Notes: generated by a model from the letters alone, not told the origin. 64,000 nt of DNA from Absidia repens (GCA_002105175.1 MCGE01000058.1:1-64000); one strand, 5' to 3'. Shown: positions 1 to 13,079, counted from the stretch's first letter. Made by a program: numbers and translations.

Positions 1-1
1 T

Positions 2-400
2 TATTCCTCTTACAGCGGCAACAACAATGGTGTCGCTGCTACTGCTGCTGCTTCTCCTTACTCTCTTCATTCTCAATTGTATAATCAATCCTCCAATGTC
101 GGCGGAAACAGCGGTGGTTATGGTAATTTACAACAATCCTTTGGTAGCTCACACGATTACCAAAAGTCCTCTTACGGCAATACTAACCAAGGGTTTTTAG
201 GTCAACAAAACCAACGTCAAGCATCCTCTCAGCAACAGCAAGCACTAGGTCAACCACAATCTGGCGTTCTATCCAAAAATGTTACTTCTTCCTCTCATCC
301 TCAGCAACAAGTCCAACAGCAACCTATGAACTACTTTGGTCAGCAACAACATATGTTCTCTTACCAACAGTACCCTCAACAACAATATTGGGATCAATAG
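2..400 (+). CDS. 3' end of a Q/S/Y-rich low-complexity protein (partial)
   Basis: The reading frame is open from base 2 to the TAG at 398-400, so this is the last coding segment of a gene that begins upstream of the window. The visible 132 residues are rich in Gln, Ser, Tyr, Gly and Asn, with runs such as QQQQ, and the protein ends in YWDQ. No catalytic motif or folded domain is visible. Such prion-like tails occur in RNA-binding, P-body and Def1/UBAP2-type proteins, but the fragment does not allow a choice between them. A poly(A)-signal-like AATAAAAAAAA follows near 527. Function unknown; the coding call is good because the frame stays open and its composition is coherent. Confidence 0.7.
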   Translation, partial: YSSYSGNNNGVAATAAASPYSLHSQLYNQSSNVGGNSGGYGNLQQSFGSSHDYQKSSYGNTNQGFLGQQNQRQASSQQQQALGQPQSGVLSKNVTSSSHPQQQVQQQPMNYFGQQQHMFSYQQYPQQQYWDQ

Positions 401-957
401 AGATCCCCAATTTATTGTTTTCTAGTCAATTATTTATTTTATCTCGTCTCCCTTCCCCCCCCTTTTTTTTTATCATTATCTTGTGAATAGTATGTATTTA
501 TCTTTTATATATGTTTATAAATATATAATAAAAAAAAATTCTGGTTATTTATTAGCCTTAGTTAACACATTGATCCTGTCTGCTTAGTGAAAGTGAGAGT
601 GTTCAGGCATCTACAGATTATGGTGGTGACGTTTTGGAATTTATGCGGTAGTTATATTTGTGCCCTGTAGAAGAAAGTGGATGCACTTCTTTTTTTTCGA
701 CTTACTTAAGATTGATTATGGAATACTAGTTGGGCATTTTTATTGTGTACTTTGACCATGTATACTATATACATTATATTACTGCAAAAAATGTTCCTGA
801 AAATCGAACTTAAGCAGAGTTTAAACTCAGATGTCGTGGCTTGTTCAGCAAAGATAGTTGACGGCGGTAAAATAATAAAAAAAAAAATCTCGAATTCTTT
901 TTTTTTTCTTTCTAATTTTTTTATACATATTCGCAAATACACAAGTCAATAATAACA
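401..957. other. Intergenic: 3' UTR of the Q-rich gene and NOP2 promoter
   Basis: It holds T-rich and A-rich tracts, the likely poly(A) site of the upstream gene near 527-540, and a pyrimidine-rich stretch (about 895-925) just before the NOP2 start. Short overlapping open frames here lack coding character. Nothing else is recognised. Confidence 0.6.
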
Positions 958-3309
958 ATGGGTAGACGTGCTAAAAACAAACAAGGACCACCCGCTGCCT
1001 TGCCCGATCCTGATGCGCCTGCATTCGATAGCAGCAAAAGAAGTCGAACTGCCAAAAAACAACGAGCTGCAGCCGCTGCCGCTGCCCTTGCGAAGGACAA
1101 CAAACGTAAACGAACCACCGAACAAGAAACTGTCCAAATCAAGGATATGAACAAGAAATCCAAGAAACAAGCCGACCAGAAAGCTGTGGCAAAGAAGGAA
1201 AAAGTGGAATCAAAAAAGATCAACGTTGCTGAAGGTGATGATCTCTGGGAAAATGCTGAAATGGGTTCTGACGACGACGACGACGATGATCTTTTGGATG
1301 ATGATGAATTTGATATGGATGCTATGGATCAAGACGACGATGCTATCTTCCCCAAAGCAGATACTGACTTCCTTGGATCTGAAGATGAAGAAGCCTTAGG
1401 ATCTGACGACCAATCAGCAGATGAAGGAGAAAGCGAATTGGATTCTGACGAAGACTTGGATCAAGTAAGCAAAAAAGGATAATGCTGTATATGGTTAACT
1501 GATCTGAACACTCACACACTTTTTTCTGGAACGTAGTTTGAAGGCACTTTGGATGAAAAGAAATCACGCCAAATTGAAGCTCGCAAGGCCAAGTTAGCAG
1601 CAATGGCTCAAGCTGAATTGGAGGATGCCGCTTTACAAACCAACATTGCTGACAAAGAAGGTGAACGATTCGAACTCCCTGAAGGTGAAGAAGAAGAACT
1701 TTTGGCCGATATTACTGGTGTCAATGATCGTATCAAGGAAGTGGTGAATGTGCTCAACGACTTCAAGAATCTTCGTGATCCTAGCAAATCTCGCCAAGAC
1801 TATGTGGATCGGTTATTGAAGGATATTGCTCATTATTATGGCTACTCGGAATTCCTGTGCGAAAAGCTCTTCAATCTTTTCCCTGTCTCTGAAGCCATCG
1901 AATTTTTTGAATCCAATGAAGTGCCCAGACCCGTGACCATCCGTGCCAATACTTTACGTACTCGCCGTCGTGATTTGGCTCAAGCCTTGATTAACCGTGG
2001 TGTCAATTTGGATCCTATTGGAAAATGGAGCAAAGTTGGTCTTCAAATCTTTGATTCTAATGTACCTATTGGTAAGTTTTTTTTCATTCATTTTTTTTTT
2101 TTTTTCATGGAAACACCGGGGAGAAAACAGAATGATAATTACTTACTTCCTTTTTTTTAGGTGCCACCCCTGAATATCTTGCTGGTCACTATATGCTTCA
2201 AGCTGCTTCTTCTTTCTTACCAGTGATGGCGCTTGCTCCTCAACCCAATGAACGTGTTCTTGATATGGCCTCTGCCCCTGGTGGAAAAACTACTTATATT
2301 GCCGCTTTACAGAAGAATACTGGTATGGTGTTTGCAAATGATGCTAGCAAGGATCGTTTAAAAAGTTTGGTTGCCAATATTCATCGTATGGGTGTCAAGA
2401 ACGCCGTGGTTTGTAATTATGATGGTCGTGAATTCCCAAAGGTCTTAGGTGGTTTTGATCGTGTGTTACTGGATGCACCATGCTCTGGTACTGGTGTTAT
2501 TTCCAAGGATCAAAGTGTTAAGTTGAACAAGGTAAGTAATAATAACAATATCAAAGAATCATACTACTGGTTTTTTCATCATCCTTTCTTCGTTTTTTTT
2601 TTAAACTAGACTGAACATGATTTCATTGACATCCCTCGACTTCAAAAGGAATTGATTCTCAGTGCCATTGACTCCGTAGATGCCAAATCTAAAACAGGTG
2701 GATTCATTGTCTATTCTACTTGTTCAGTAACTGTCGAAGAAAACGAGTCTGTGGTGGATTATGCATTAAGAAAACGCCCAAATGTGAAACTGGTATCCAC
2801 AACTCTGGACTTTGGTCGGGAAGGATTTGTATCGTAAGTAGTAATGGTTTTTTTATTTTTTTCTAAAATAAAAGAATGTTCATTCATTCATGATGTACTT
2901 TTTTTATTATCTCGCTTTAGATACCGTGGAAAGAACTTCCATCCTACCTTGAAAATGACCCGTCGATTCTATCCTCACGTACACAATATGGATGGGTTCT
3001 ATGTCGCCAAATTCAAGAAAATGAGCAACAAATTTGATGACAAAAAGGAAGACAAGGACGCCGATCAAGATGATGAAGATGAAGATGAAGGAATTGAAGC
3101 TGAAGAAGAAACTACATTTAATGATGAAGAAGACGAAGAACTTATTAAAGGTAAATCACTTTATATATATAATGATGTCAACCAACTGCAGGAGATCATA
3201 ATGTTACCTTCTATTCTATTGTATTAACTATATCAATTCCTTTTCTTTTTTTTGTACAGAATCCAAATCCAAGCTCCTCAAGAAAAAGGGAATCAAGTTC
3301 AAGGCTTAG
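958..3309 (+). CDS. NOP2: 25S rRNA (cytosine-C5)-methyltransferase NOP2 / NSUN1
   Basis: Six exons: 958-1464, 1537-2071, 2161-2531, 2610-2833, 2921-3150 and 3260-3309; all introns are GT-AG and phases agree, giving 638 residues. The product is the nucleolar SAM-dependent m5C methyltransferase needed for large-subunit rRNA maturation. The N-terminus (to about residue 150) is Lys/Ala-rich then very acidic (DDDDDDD), as in nucleolar processing factors. The Rossmann-fold core carries motif [10 protein letters not shown] (about 382-391), motif [11 protein letters not shown] (about 450-458) and motif VI YSTCSV (about 505-510); the two Cys residues are the release and nucleophile cysteines of the RCMT family. 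The C-terminus is acidic then Lys-rich ([12 protein letters not shown]). Start chosen at the first ATG, MGRRAK, the usual family N-terminus. Poly(A)-like signals lie near 3446 and 3472. Identification is secure. Confidence 0.96.
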
Positions 3310-3689
3310 GTTATTTTCCATATTAGTTTTGGTTTTTATTACGTTTGTTATTAGTTTTTATTTTATTTTATCTTCTTATTCTCTTAGACATCATATCTCT
3401 GTTATTTTGTACCCCTCCTTGCATTTTTATATTCTACTCTCATCAATAAAAAAACATGTATTCTCTCCAACAATAAAAAAAAAAAAAAAAATTCATGCAA
3501 CGTCCTCAAAAATAAAATAATCTGCTCAACGCCTCACTGTTCAAAAACAATAGTAAAATAGAGCGTCAATGCGCCAAGTGCCAATATTTGTAGGGTAGTG
3601 AATTTGCCGGGTCAAATAGGTTTACTGGGTCCAAAGATCAAACAAACAATAAAGGGGATGTTTCTTATAGGGTAGTCGTTATCTTCTAT

Positions 3690-4095
3690 TGAAGCATAAC
3701 AGATGGCAATACTAATCTCTTAAGGAAATAATAAAACAGGGATCTATTGCACAAGACATGAGAGAGACTAATGGGAAAAAATTTCATTGAAGCAGGTAAA
3801 AAGAAACATATTTTATTCAGATAAAGATATAGATATAAACAATAGATAAACTATAACTAAACTAAGCTGATGAAGGCTCCAAAAAACCAGCTAATGGTTC
3901 CAAAATTCTGAATCCAAAATGAAAGGGTTTCCCCATGTATTTGTAGTCTCTGAGATGAAAACCCTTCTAGACTAGTCCTGACACACTAATCTAAGATCAT
4001 CGTAACCTCAAAGAAGTTAAATAGTGAAGAAGTAAAAAAAAAAAAAAAAGGGTAGCAAGTAAATAAATTCATGTGCGGGATTTGAAATATTTTCT
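3690..4095 (-). repeat. Family A interspersed repeat, copy A1
   Basis: Shares ordered blocks with copies near 13080-13722, 41160-41530, 43445-44110 and 52625-53265. The blocks, in + strand order, are: GACATGAGAGAGACTAATGGG; a TTTTATTCAGAT block; a CTAATGGTTC...AATGAAAGGGTTTCC block; TAGACTAGTCCTGACA; and CATGTGCGGGATTTGAAAT. Read on the minus strand the element contains AATAAAA-type motifs. Copies are diverged, and the ends are approximate because no clean terminal repeat or target duplication could be picked by eye. Confidence 0.7.
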
Positions 4096-4197
4096 AAAGT
4101 CTTGATCTGTTTTGTGGTTGAATTGATAAAAATCTGCCAATAAGGTATATTGACGGCAAAGGAATACAAATAAGAGGAAGAAGTTAGAATAATATGA

Positions 4198-4202
<5 letters not shown>

Positions 4203-4267
<65 letters not shown>
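4203..4267. repeat. (AG)n dinucleotide microsatellite
   Basis: About 32 uninterrupted AG units. The long Ser-Leu open frame across it on the minus strand is a by-product of the repeat. Confidence 0.97.
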
Positions 4268-4272
<5 letters not shown>

Positions 4273-4703
4273 CGGAATAAAACAAAGAAAATGAAATACA
4301 TACAGTCGCTAACAGCCAAAAATGGACCGGGAAACGAATTTCATATCCGTCTCTCACTGATGACCTTTTTCATTTCGATGAAACTAACACAAAAGATAAT
4401 TACAGAAAGTCACTGTCTTGCTAAATAAAACATGTCTACACGCATAGATATAATGAGAGTACCCACAATAATGGCATAATTTTATTTTCCCGCTGATATC
4501 GTTATTGTGGGTCCCTATCATACTCCCTGTATGATATTTAAATATGTATAAAAAAACCAGACGTATTTGAGTCTGATATGTCTGAGCACATAATACGTAT
4601 ATTTTTTAAATAATATTCAGTATAGATATAAAATAAAAACAAATGGGTACTAGAGCTAAATATAACTAGACAAGAGATAAAAACGGGGCGCTTGCGGATA
4701 ATT

Positions 4704-6657
4704 TCAAAGGTCTTCATTGGCTTCCATAATTTCATGTAATAAGGCATCATCTGGGTTCAAACTTCGGAATAGTTGATAATCAAAAGTGTTGTTTTCCATT
4801 AGACGCATAGACATTCGATCAATTGCCGTCACCGCCAAAACAGTCTGAATATAAGCATCAATCAGGTCGTCGATTCCCAAGCCCAGCTGATTAAAGTCCT
4901 TTCGATCCATAAGGATTAATCTTGAAGTATCTGTTGTCCATCCACCATCAGGTTGTTTGAGTGAAAGGTTTGTTCCAAGCATGTCCCAAGTATTTGCTAC
5001 AAAAAAGAAGATTAAAAAAAAGGTTGAAATATATAGTAAAATTAATTGTCCTTACCATGAGGATCCAATTCTCCAGTCAACGGCTGTCTTGCTTTACGAC
5101 CATAAATACAAATCGGACGAAATCCTTGGGAGCTTCCTAAAAATATGCAAAGTGGATGTTAGTATCGATTTTTTCTTTCCTTTCTTCCAGCTTTTTATTT
5201 TTATCATTTATTTTCGTACCTGTCACCATCATTCGAAGATCACTAACGTAGGTATTACTTTTCTTGTTGGGGATTGTTCCGACATGGAAAAATTTTCCAC
5301 TTCTTGTGACACTTGACCATGAAGCATTGCCGACCAAAGACTGGACAATAAACTAAGCAAGTATCCATAATAAAAACCGTTAGTACCATATTATATCAAC
5401 ATCTTCATTACGTTGATATCTATCTATATTTTACCTTGTCATAATGATGATCTTCTTTCATAAAGTCCTCCAATTCATCCTCGTTAGTAATTGTATATAC
5501 ACCTTGACCTATAAATATAACGATGACGTGAGTTGATGAAGCATATTTTATTCTTTTTTTTTTAACCTACCGGCATTGCTATAAGGTACTTTCAATACAG
5601 CGTGCCCACCCATAGATTTAATCCAAAGCGGAATTTCACCCAGAGTCACATTGTTGATAGTTTCAGGCGTGCGAACATGAAGACCAGAGCCGACCAATTC
5701 GCAATTATAAAAATCATACGCCCGAGCAGCCATCATCTTGTTCCGACCACCAGCAAGACAGCTAATGATTTCATTCATGACAATGGTTTTTGTCCGAAGA
5801 GGGAAGCGGTTCCATGGTTTTTGAGTCAAATAACGGAAGCAAGCACGGATAGGATACCACATTTTGTCCACCAAGTCACGTACATAAAGCACACGGTCTT
5901 CCCATTTCACATTAGGATCAGGGTCATTAACATTCCATTCCACAAGCCAAACATCTTCCTGGGCCACATCTGCCAAGACCGAAGCATAGCCAGAGGATTC
6001 CATGATGTTTTTGTCATAAATGACAGCCAATCCACCAAGTGTTTTGTCGGCCTTGGAGAGTTGTTCTTGAAATGCCGATTCGATCACCAAACGATAGCCA
6101 CCTTGTTCATTATGTTCATCTGTTGTTTCTGATAAGAGCGGCATGGATTTTTGGCCAGAGGGGCAAGAATTGGTTTCAATCACAATCATTTGTCGCTTGC
6201 CAAAAGCTGTTGTCACATTGAACAAATCAGATCCTATGAGAATGGGAAATATTGTTTCAGACAGAACTATACCACTTGTTTTTTTCCCTTTCCTCTTTTC
6301 ATTACCTGCCCATTGAAAGTGAGTTGGCTGATAAGACAAGATTTTTTTGAGATGGTCAGGGTTTACTTGGGGGTTCATATGGGTATAACGGGCAATAATG
6401 CGATCGTTACCCAGTGCAAAGAAGGATTGGACTAAAGGGTGAATTTGAGCATTCAAAACACGGGGATAAAAATGGCGGTACGATTCGAATTCGCCTTGAG
6501 ATATCAGTTTTGGTACGTTATCAGTCTCTTGAGGAGGGGTTTTTGGAGGTGAAGGTGCTGTTGAAACTGATGCATGACATTGCTTTTTCGTATCTGGTTG
6601 TTGATCATTACTAGCTGATGTTTGTCTTGCTTTTGATGCTAAGAATGTCGAAGTCAT
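4704..6657 (-). CDS. Uncharacterised protein with ATP-grasp-like C-terminal half
   Basis: Six exons in transcription order: 6657-6306, 6233-5571, 5508-5435, 5352-5220, 5136-5056 and 4996-4704, giving 531 residues; every intron is GT-AG and phases agree. The first about 45 residues are Ser/Thr/Pro-rich and probably disordered. The rest is folded and free of low complexity. After splicing, a segment near residues 330-350 reads [17 protein letters not shown], which looks like the Lys and Gly-rich loop of ATP-grasp enzymes. It is followed by a [12 protein letters not shown] strand and a VSDLRMMV strand as in the ATP-grasp core. This suggests a carboxylate-amine ligase-like fold, but no substrate can be named and a key metal-binding residue set was not verified. 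The first intron (6234-6305) is 72 nt, has no in-frame stop and could be retained, adding 24 residues. Divergent from alpha-COP. Confidence 0.8.
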
Positions 6658-7422
6658 GTTGGTTTTTATATATGTAGTGTAGTGCTCTGAGCCTTTGTTT
6701 TATGTAGTTGTTGTTGTGTAGACAAATAAAATGTTAAAAAGAAAAAGATAAAAGTCAGAAACATAAAGATAAAAAAAAATGTTTTTTTTATTTGCCTTCC
6801 GAAATTCGTTTACGCAGGATCGCCTCCAAAAAAGGAAGTCCAACCGTTTTAATTCAACTTCTCTCGTCCAATGAGTTTGGGCACGCCTAAATTTCCTGTT
6901 ATAATTATATTGATATATCATCCACTTAGATATCCTATGAAACTGACATGTTTGATGATGGCAAGATATCTTTCTTTTGTAAACGATGGATCAATTAGTG
7001 CACATTCTTTTATACAATAGGCGGTACTTAAAATCAAGTATTCAAACGCCGGAGTTGCCACGACTGATTTTTGTTTTTTTCATTCTTTTTTTTATATCTC
7101 TTTTTTTTTTTTCTTTATTTATTAGCATTTTCTCATCTTGTGTGAAAAGCTTTTCTTCACTTTTTGTTTTTAAGAAACACAGTACGTGATTTCAATATAC
7201 AGAAAACCCTATTTCAGCCTCTGCAATTACTTTTTGACCTCGCCTATTTGAATTCTTTCTCTTTCTCTTCCCATCACTGTACCTCATCAAAAGGTACGAT
7301 TCAATCTATATATCAAAGCTTTCTTCCATCTTTTCTTGGACAACATATCCATCGTGAACATATTGTATCCCTTTTCACTAATGCTATTACTTTATCATTT
7401 GTAGGTTTCTATACGTTCGAAG
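6658..7422. promoter_or_regulatory. Divergent promoter region of the ATP-grasp-like gene and alpha-COP, with probable 5' UTR intron
   Basis: This 765 bp gap lies between two divergent start codons. On the alpha-COP side, a GTACGA donor at 7294 and a TTTGTAG acceptor ending at 7404, with a CACTAAT branch-like motif near 7376, suggest a 5' UTR intron (7294-7404). T-rich tracts at about 7070-7130 may be promoter-associated. No TATA box was chosen with confidence. Confidence 0.45.
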
Positions 7423-10400
7423 ATGCAGATGCTTACAAAGGTAAAATATATATAACCAAGAAACACGACTTGACTGAAACTCATTTATTTGATTTGTAAT
7501 TGATAGTTTGAATCGAAAAGCAATCGCGTCAAAGGTATCGCTTTCCACCCAAAACGACCATGGATCTTGGCATCATTACATAACGGCTCTGTACAATTAT
7601 GGGATTATCGTATGGGCACCTTGTTGGAACGCTTTGATGAACACGATGGTAAGAAAAACAGTATTAGCTTGAAGATGTTATTATTAACCAACCAAATCCA
7701 CTTTCTGGTTTTGCTACTAAATTATAGGACCTGTACGTGGTATATCTTTCCATCCTACCCAACCTCTTTTTGTCTCTGGTGGCGACGATTACAAGATTAA
7801 AGTTTGGAATTACAAGACTCGTCGATGCTTATTCACGTTGAATGGACATTTGGATTATGTGCGTACAGTATTCTTCCATCACGAATATCCTTGGATTATC
7901 TCGGCCTCTGATGATCAAACCATACGTATTTGGAACTGGCAATCACGTACTTGTATCGCGATTCTTACTGGACATAATCACTATGTTATGTGTGCTCAAT
8001 TCCATCCCAAGAATGATCTCGTTGTATCTGCCTCTATGGATCAAACCGTTCGTGTCTGGGATATTACTGGCCTTGTCAAGAAAAATCAAGCTCCCTCTGC
8101 CATGTCTTTTGAAGATCCCTTTGCACGACAAAACTCTCAAGCCGATCTATTTGGCTCTACTGATGTTATGGTCAAGTATGTTTTGGAAGGTCATGATCAT
8201 GGTGTAAATTGGGCCTCCTTTCATCCTACTCTTCCTTTAATCGTGTCCTCTGGTGATGATCGTCAAGTCAAACTTTGGCGAATGAATGGTAAAAATCGAA
8301 TCAAATCATGACAAGAGACTTACTTTTCGGTTTATAATTTTAGATTCCAAGGCTTGGGAAGTGGATAGTTGTCGTGGCCATTTCAACAATGTCTCGAGCG
8401 CAATCTTCCATCCCCGTCAAGAACTAATTCTATCCGATGGTGAAGACAAATCCATTCGTGTATGGGATATGACTAAACGTACAGCCGTAGCTACTTTTCG
8501 ACGGGATCATGATCGATTCTGGGTGTTGACCGCTCATCCTGAATTGAACCTTTTTGCCGCAGGTAAGGCAAACGAAAGAAAATGAAACACCGCTATCATT
8601 ACTGATGTGTGAACTCACTCTTTATCCCCCCACCCTCTTCCTTAGGTCACGATAGCGGTTTGATTGTCTTCAAATTAGAACGTGAACGCCCTGCATTCCA
8701 AGTCCATCAAAATCAACTCTATTATGTCAAAGACAAGATCGTCCATGCTCACGACTTTGAAAGCACCGCTGATCAAGAAGTTCTCAGTGTACGGAAGTTA
8801 GGCTCTCAATACATCCAACCACGTACTTTGTCTTACAATCCTGCGGAACGTGCTGTCTTGATTACTTCTGTAAGTAAAGAAAGAGTGATGTGACATAGGA
8901 AAAAGTTGAAATTGGCCACTACTCGTATATTTAACTTGTTTTTTCTTCCCATTGTTTTGATATCATCTGGACATTAGCCTCATGAAGGTGGTACTTACGA
9001 ACTTTATCATTTACCGAAAAATCTCTCTGGATCTTTGAAAGAGCCTATGGATGAATCAAAACGCGGAACTGGACACTCAGCTCTCTTTATTGCACGAAAT
9101 AGATTTGCTGTCCTGGACAAAATCAATCAACAAATACAAATCCGTGATCTTACCAATACTGTCACCAAATCTTTCAAAACTCCTGTCCCGGTGAATGAAA
9201 TCTTTTATGCTGGTACTGGTAGCTTAATCATGGCCACCCCCACTTCCGTTATCTTGTTTGATCTTCAACAACGACGTGTTTTGGCGGAACTTCCTGTTGC
9301 TACTGTCAAGTATATTGTGTGGTCCAACGATCAAAATGTGGTTGCTTTATTAAGCAAGCACAGTAAGTTAAAGAAAAAAGAAGGAAGGAATATAGTGATG
9401 GCATGGCTTGGAACTAATAATGTTTTTTTTTATTTACTTTATATTAGCCATCACACTTGCCGACAAAAACTTGAAGCAAATTTGCCAAATCCATGAAACT
9501 ATTCGAATCAAGAGTGGAACCTGGGATGATTCAGGTGTCTTTTTATATTGTACTTTGAATCACATCAAATATGCGCTACCGCAAGGGTAAGAAACAAAAA
9601 TATGAGGAAAAACAACAATTACACGCGTATTTACTACAATGACCATGCACAACTATAGGGATAGTGGCATTATTCGTACTTTGGATCAACCTGTTTATTT
9701 AACTCGTGTGAAGGGCAAGACTTTGTATATTCTGGACCGTGATGGAAAAGCTCGTTCTATTATGATTGACCCCACGGAATACCGATTCAAATTAGCTCTT
9801 ATAAAGCGACAATACGAAGAAGTACTCCATATTATCCGCAACTCTAACTTGGTCGGTCAATCTATCATTGCTTACTTGCAGAAGAAAGGATATCCGGAGG
9901 TAATTGAAAGAAAAAAGGAAGTGAAGGTGATGTTTGACTTGCTAAAGAAGATATTCATAGATCGCTTTACACTTTGTCCGGGACGAAAAAACACGATTTG
10001 AGCTTGCATTGGAATGTGGCAATTTGGACATTGCTTTAGAGACGGCAAAATCAATGGATAAGACTGAGTGTTGGATGAAGCTTAGTACGGAGGCGTTACG
10101 ACAAGGGAATTACAAGGTAAGATATTACTTGATATCAAATCACTCAGGGGTATTATACTAAATTAAAAGGGTACGTTTTCTTTTTCATTTTATGTTTTAT
10201 TTTATAGGTTGTGGAATTGGCTTATCAACGAACTCAAAATTATGATCGGCTCTCATTTATGTATCTGTCTACTGGGAATGAAACCAACCTCCGCCAAATG
10301 ATGAAAATTGCTGAACTTCGTGGTGATCCCATGTCCCGATTCCAAAATGCTCTCTATCTTGGTGATACCGAAGAACGAATTCGATTACTCGAAGACGTGA

Positions 10401-12087
10401 ATCAATGTAAGCTAAGGAGTTCGGTGTGGTTTTAGAAATTACTTACCTCGTTTATCGTCTACATTGACAATAGTACCTCTTGCTTATATGACTGCCAAGG
10501 CAAATGGACTTACCGAACGTGCTGAAGCGATCCTTGCAGCGGCTGGGAAGTCTGAAGAAGAAATCAATCTTTCCTCCACGTCTTTGGCACCTTCAATCAT
10601 ACGACCCCGGGCGACGACACAGCTTGAAGATCCTAACTGGCCCTTATTAACCGTGTCCAAAAGTTATTTTGAAACAGCTTTCACCAGCTCTGTTGATGAT
10701 GCAACTAGCAACCTTGCCGCTGGACCTACTTTCAAGTTTGAGGATGGTATTGACAACATGGGTGAAATCGGTGGTGAATGGGGTGCTGATGATGACATCC
10801 TCGATCTTACTGGCGGCAAGAACAACATCAGGAACGATGACGACTTATTTGATGCTGGTAACGATGAACCATTGGACCTTGGTGGTGATGAAGATGGTGG
10901 ATGGGGTCTTGATGATGATGATATCAAGGGTGATATTGATGCCGAAATTAGTCGTGTTGCGGCAAAGGAATCAGCCGAATTCGTGCCACCCACTGCTGGA
11001 TCAAGTGAAAGTGCCCAATGGCTTCAGAACTCTCCTTTGGCTGCTGATCATGTTGCGGCTGGTGGATTTGAATCCGCTATGCAGGTAAGAAAGAAGACGA
11101 GGTATTCTTTACTAATTAGTTGACTGACTATCCTATTGTCTAACTTTTATTTTTAAATAGATTTTGAATCGCCAAGCTGGCATTGTTAATTTCGAGCCGC
11201 TGAAGCAGCACTTCTTGACAATATACGAATCATCGCGTGCCTATGTTTCACCTATAGCCTCCAACCCTCCATTACAATTACACCTTCGACGCAACCCTGA
11301 TGAATCGACGACCCGCACCAGCTTACCTCCAGCATTGTATACTGTCGAAAATCTCAGCCGCATGCTTCAATCTGGTTATCGACTCTTCTCTTCTGGACGA
11401 CTTGCGGCCATCTCAGTACAATTCAAGACCATACTACATGCCTCCTTATTCACTGTCGCCTCGGATCAAAAGGAAGCGGATGAAGTAACATTTTTAATCG
11501 ACATTTGCAAGGAATATATCACTGGTGTAGCATTGGAACAATCACGACGATCAATAACGGCAGCTGCAGCGTCAGACCCAGGACAACAAAAACGAGCTTT
11601 AGAACTGGCAGCTTACTTTACCCATTGTCAATTGCAATCAACACATTTACAGGTAGCTCTCCGACAGGCAACCAAGCAAGCATTTAGATTCAGAAACTTT
11701 AGTACCGCTTCTCAATTTGCACGTCGCTTACTTGAACTTGCTCCTGCTGCTGCCATTGCCGAAGAGGTAAGAGGGAAAAAAAAAATAGATCTGCTATAGA
11801 CTGACCGAATCATTATTGTCATTTGTTACTTTCCCTATCATTAGACACGAAAAATTTTAGCTGCCTGTGAACAAAACTTGAGTGATGAAACCGAACTGGC
11901 TTATGATCAATACAATCCATTTGTGGTTTGTGGTATTACTTACGAGCCAATTTACAAGGGATCACCCAAAGCTACCTGTCCATTCTGTCAAGCTTCTTAC
12001 AAACCTGAATTGGCTGGAAAACTGTGTACAGTCTGTGACTTGGCTCAAATCGGCTCAAATGCTAGTGGTCTTCGGGTGTTAGCATAG
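7423..12087 (+). CDS. COP1: Coatomer subunit alpha (alpha-COP, COPI coat)
   Basis: Thirteen exons: 7423-7440, 7507-7648, 7728-8288, 8344-8562, 8646-8869, 8978-9362, 9448-9586, 9659-9899, 9961-10116, 10208-10406, 10474-11084, 11161-11766 and 11845-12087. All phases agree, giving 1247 residues against about 1200-1225 in yeast and human. The product is the large scaffold subunit of the COPI coat, which retrieves cargo from Golgi to ER. N-terminal WD40 repeats (about 1-310) show classic blocks such as [12 protein letters not shown] and [13 protein letters not shown]; then comes the coatomer WD-associated alpha-solenoid, an acidic Asp/Gly-rich linker (about 860-920), and the alpha-COP C-terminal domain ending with paired cysteines ([12 protein letters not shown]). 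The start is the first of two in-frame ATGs (MQMLTKFESKS), matching the M-x-MLTKFES start of yeasts. AATAAAAAAG near 12221 is a likely poly(A) signal. Confidence 0.97.
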
Positions 12088-12524
12088 ATCTCCCCTTACT
12101 CTCTCTTTTAGTTAGCCATCCTTTTACCCTTATACACGCAATTTTTCTTCCTCTCATCTTTTCCACACGTCTTGTTTTTATCCAATGCCTCATTTTATTT
12201 TTTATCTAACAAACAAAACAATAAAAAAGTAACTGTTGATCTTGTCTTCAATTTTATTTAACTCATCCAAATATTTATTGAAACAGAGAGCTATCATGCT
12301 TCACTGACTTTAAACGTTTTCTTAAAAGTGAATGTGCTTCTATAGTATGCTGTTGTACAGTTGTTGTGTCAAACTATTCACATAGGTTTTTCTTTCTATT
12401 TAAGTGCTCTCATTTCCATATAATGTCTGTCTTCCAACTTTTCATGTGCGGTGTTCCAGACATCGAAAATGTATCATGACCAAAATTTCAAAATATTCTC
12501 ATACTTGCACAAAATTGAAACATA

Positions 12525-12595
12525 GGTTTTGATGAAATTAGAACCCTCCTCCACATTTCGCACCTTAAGTGGTGTCCCCAGCCCCTGTGCTCAAC
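12525..12595 (+). repeat. Family B repeat fragment
   Basis: Contains GGTTTTGATGAAAT, then CCTCC.CCACATTTCGCAC, GTGG and CAGCCCC in the same order as the copy at 27582-27680. It is diverged and truncated. Confidence 0.45.
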
Positions 12596-13079
12596 TAACT
12601 TCAGTTTGGGTTTATATATATATATATATATATATACCAAGAAAAAAGAAAACGAGTGGATATATACAGTACGTCCAGACTATTGGAGATTATGCTGGTG
12701 ACTGTGCCTAGGCTGAATGATATGAGCGGAAGAGCGGAATACGACGACGTTTCATATTCAGTAACCTAAAATTATCAACACGCGTCAGCTCTTAGGGTAG
12801 GTGGCAAGTAGTCATAGATAAACGAGAAAGCAGTTCAAAATGCAACACAGAAATAAATACATGTACTGTACATAATTTTATTGATTTATTTATCTGATTT
12901 GTCAAGAAGGTATTTGGCTATCGTTGATAGTAAGTGATTTAAGGCTACGAACCAATTTCTTGTCACCAGGGCGGGGGAAGTAGTCATGGTGGATGAATTG
13001 AGCCGATGTCTAGTATGATACTTACAAAACAGCTACATCAGCGATATTTACTGCTATTCAATTAGTCAGAGCATTATTA

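Larger units (their letters stand above)
3310..4703. other. Intergenic between convergent NOP2 and ATP-grasp-like genes
   Basis: This gap holds the NOP2 3' UTR, a family A interspersed repeat (about 3690-4095), an (AG)n microsatellite (4203-4267), and the 3' UTR of the minus-strand gene ending at 4704. No credible gene is seen. Confidence 0.6.

Noticed and set aside
4017..4319. Minus-strand open frame with Ser-Leu repeats
   Set aside because: Created by the (AG)n microsatellite and part of family A.
5602..6132. 176-codon plus-strand open frame
   Set aside because: Antisense shadow of the ATP-grasp-like gene, which has splice sites, phase agreement and protein-like composition on the minus strand.
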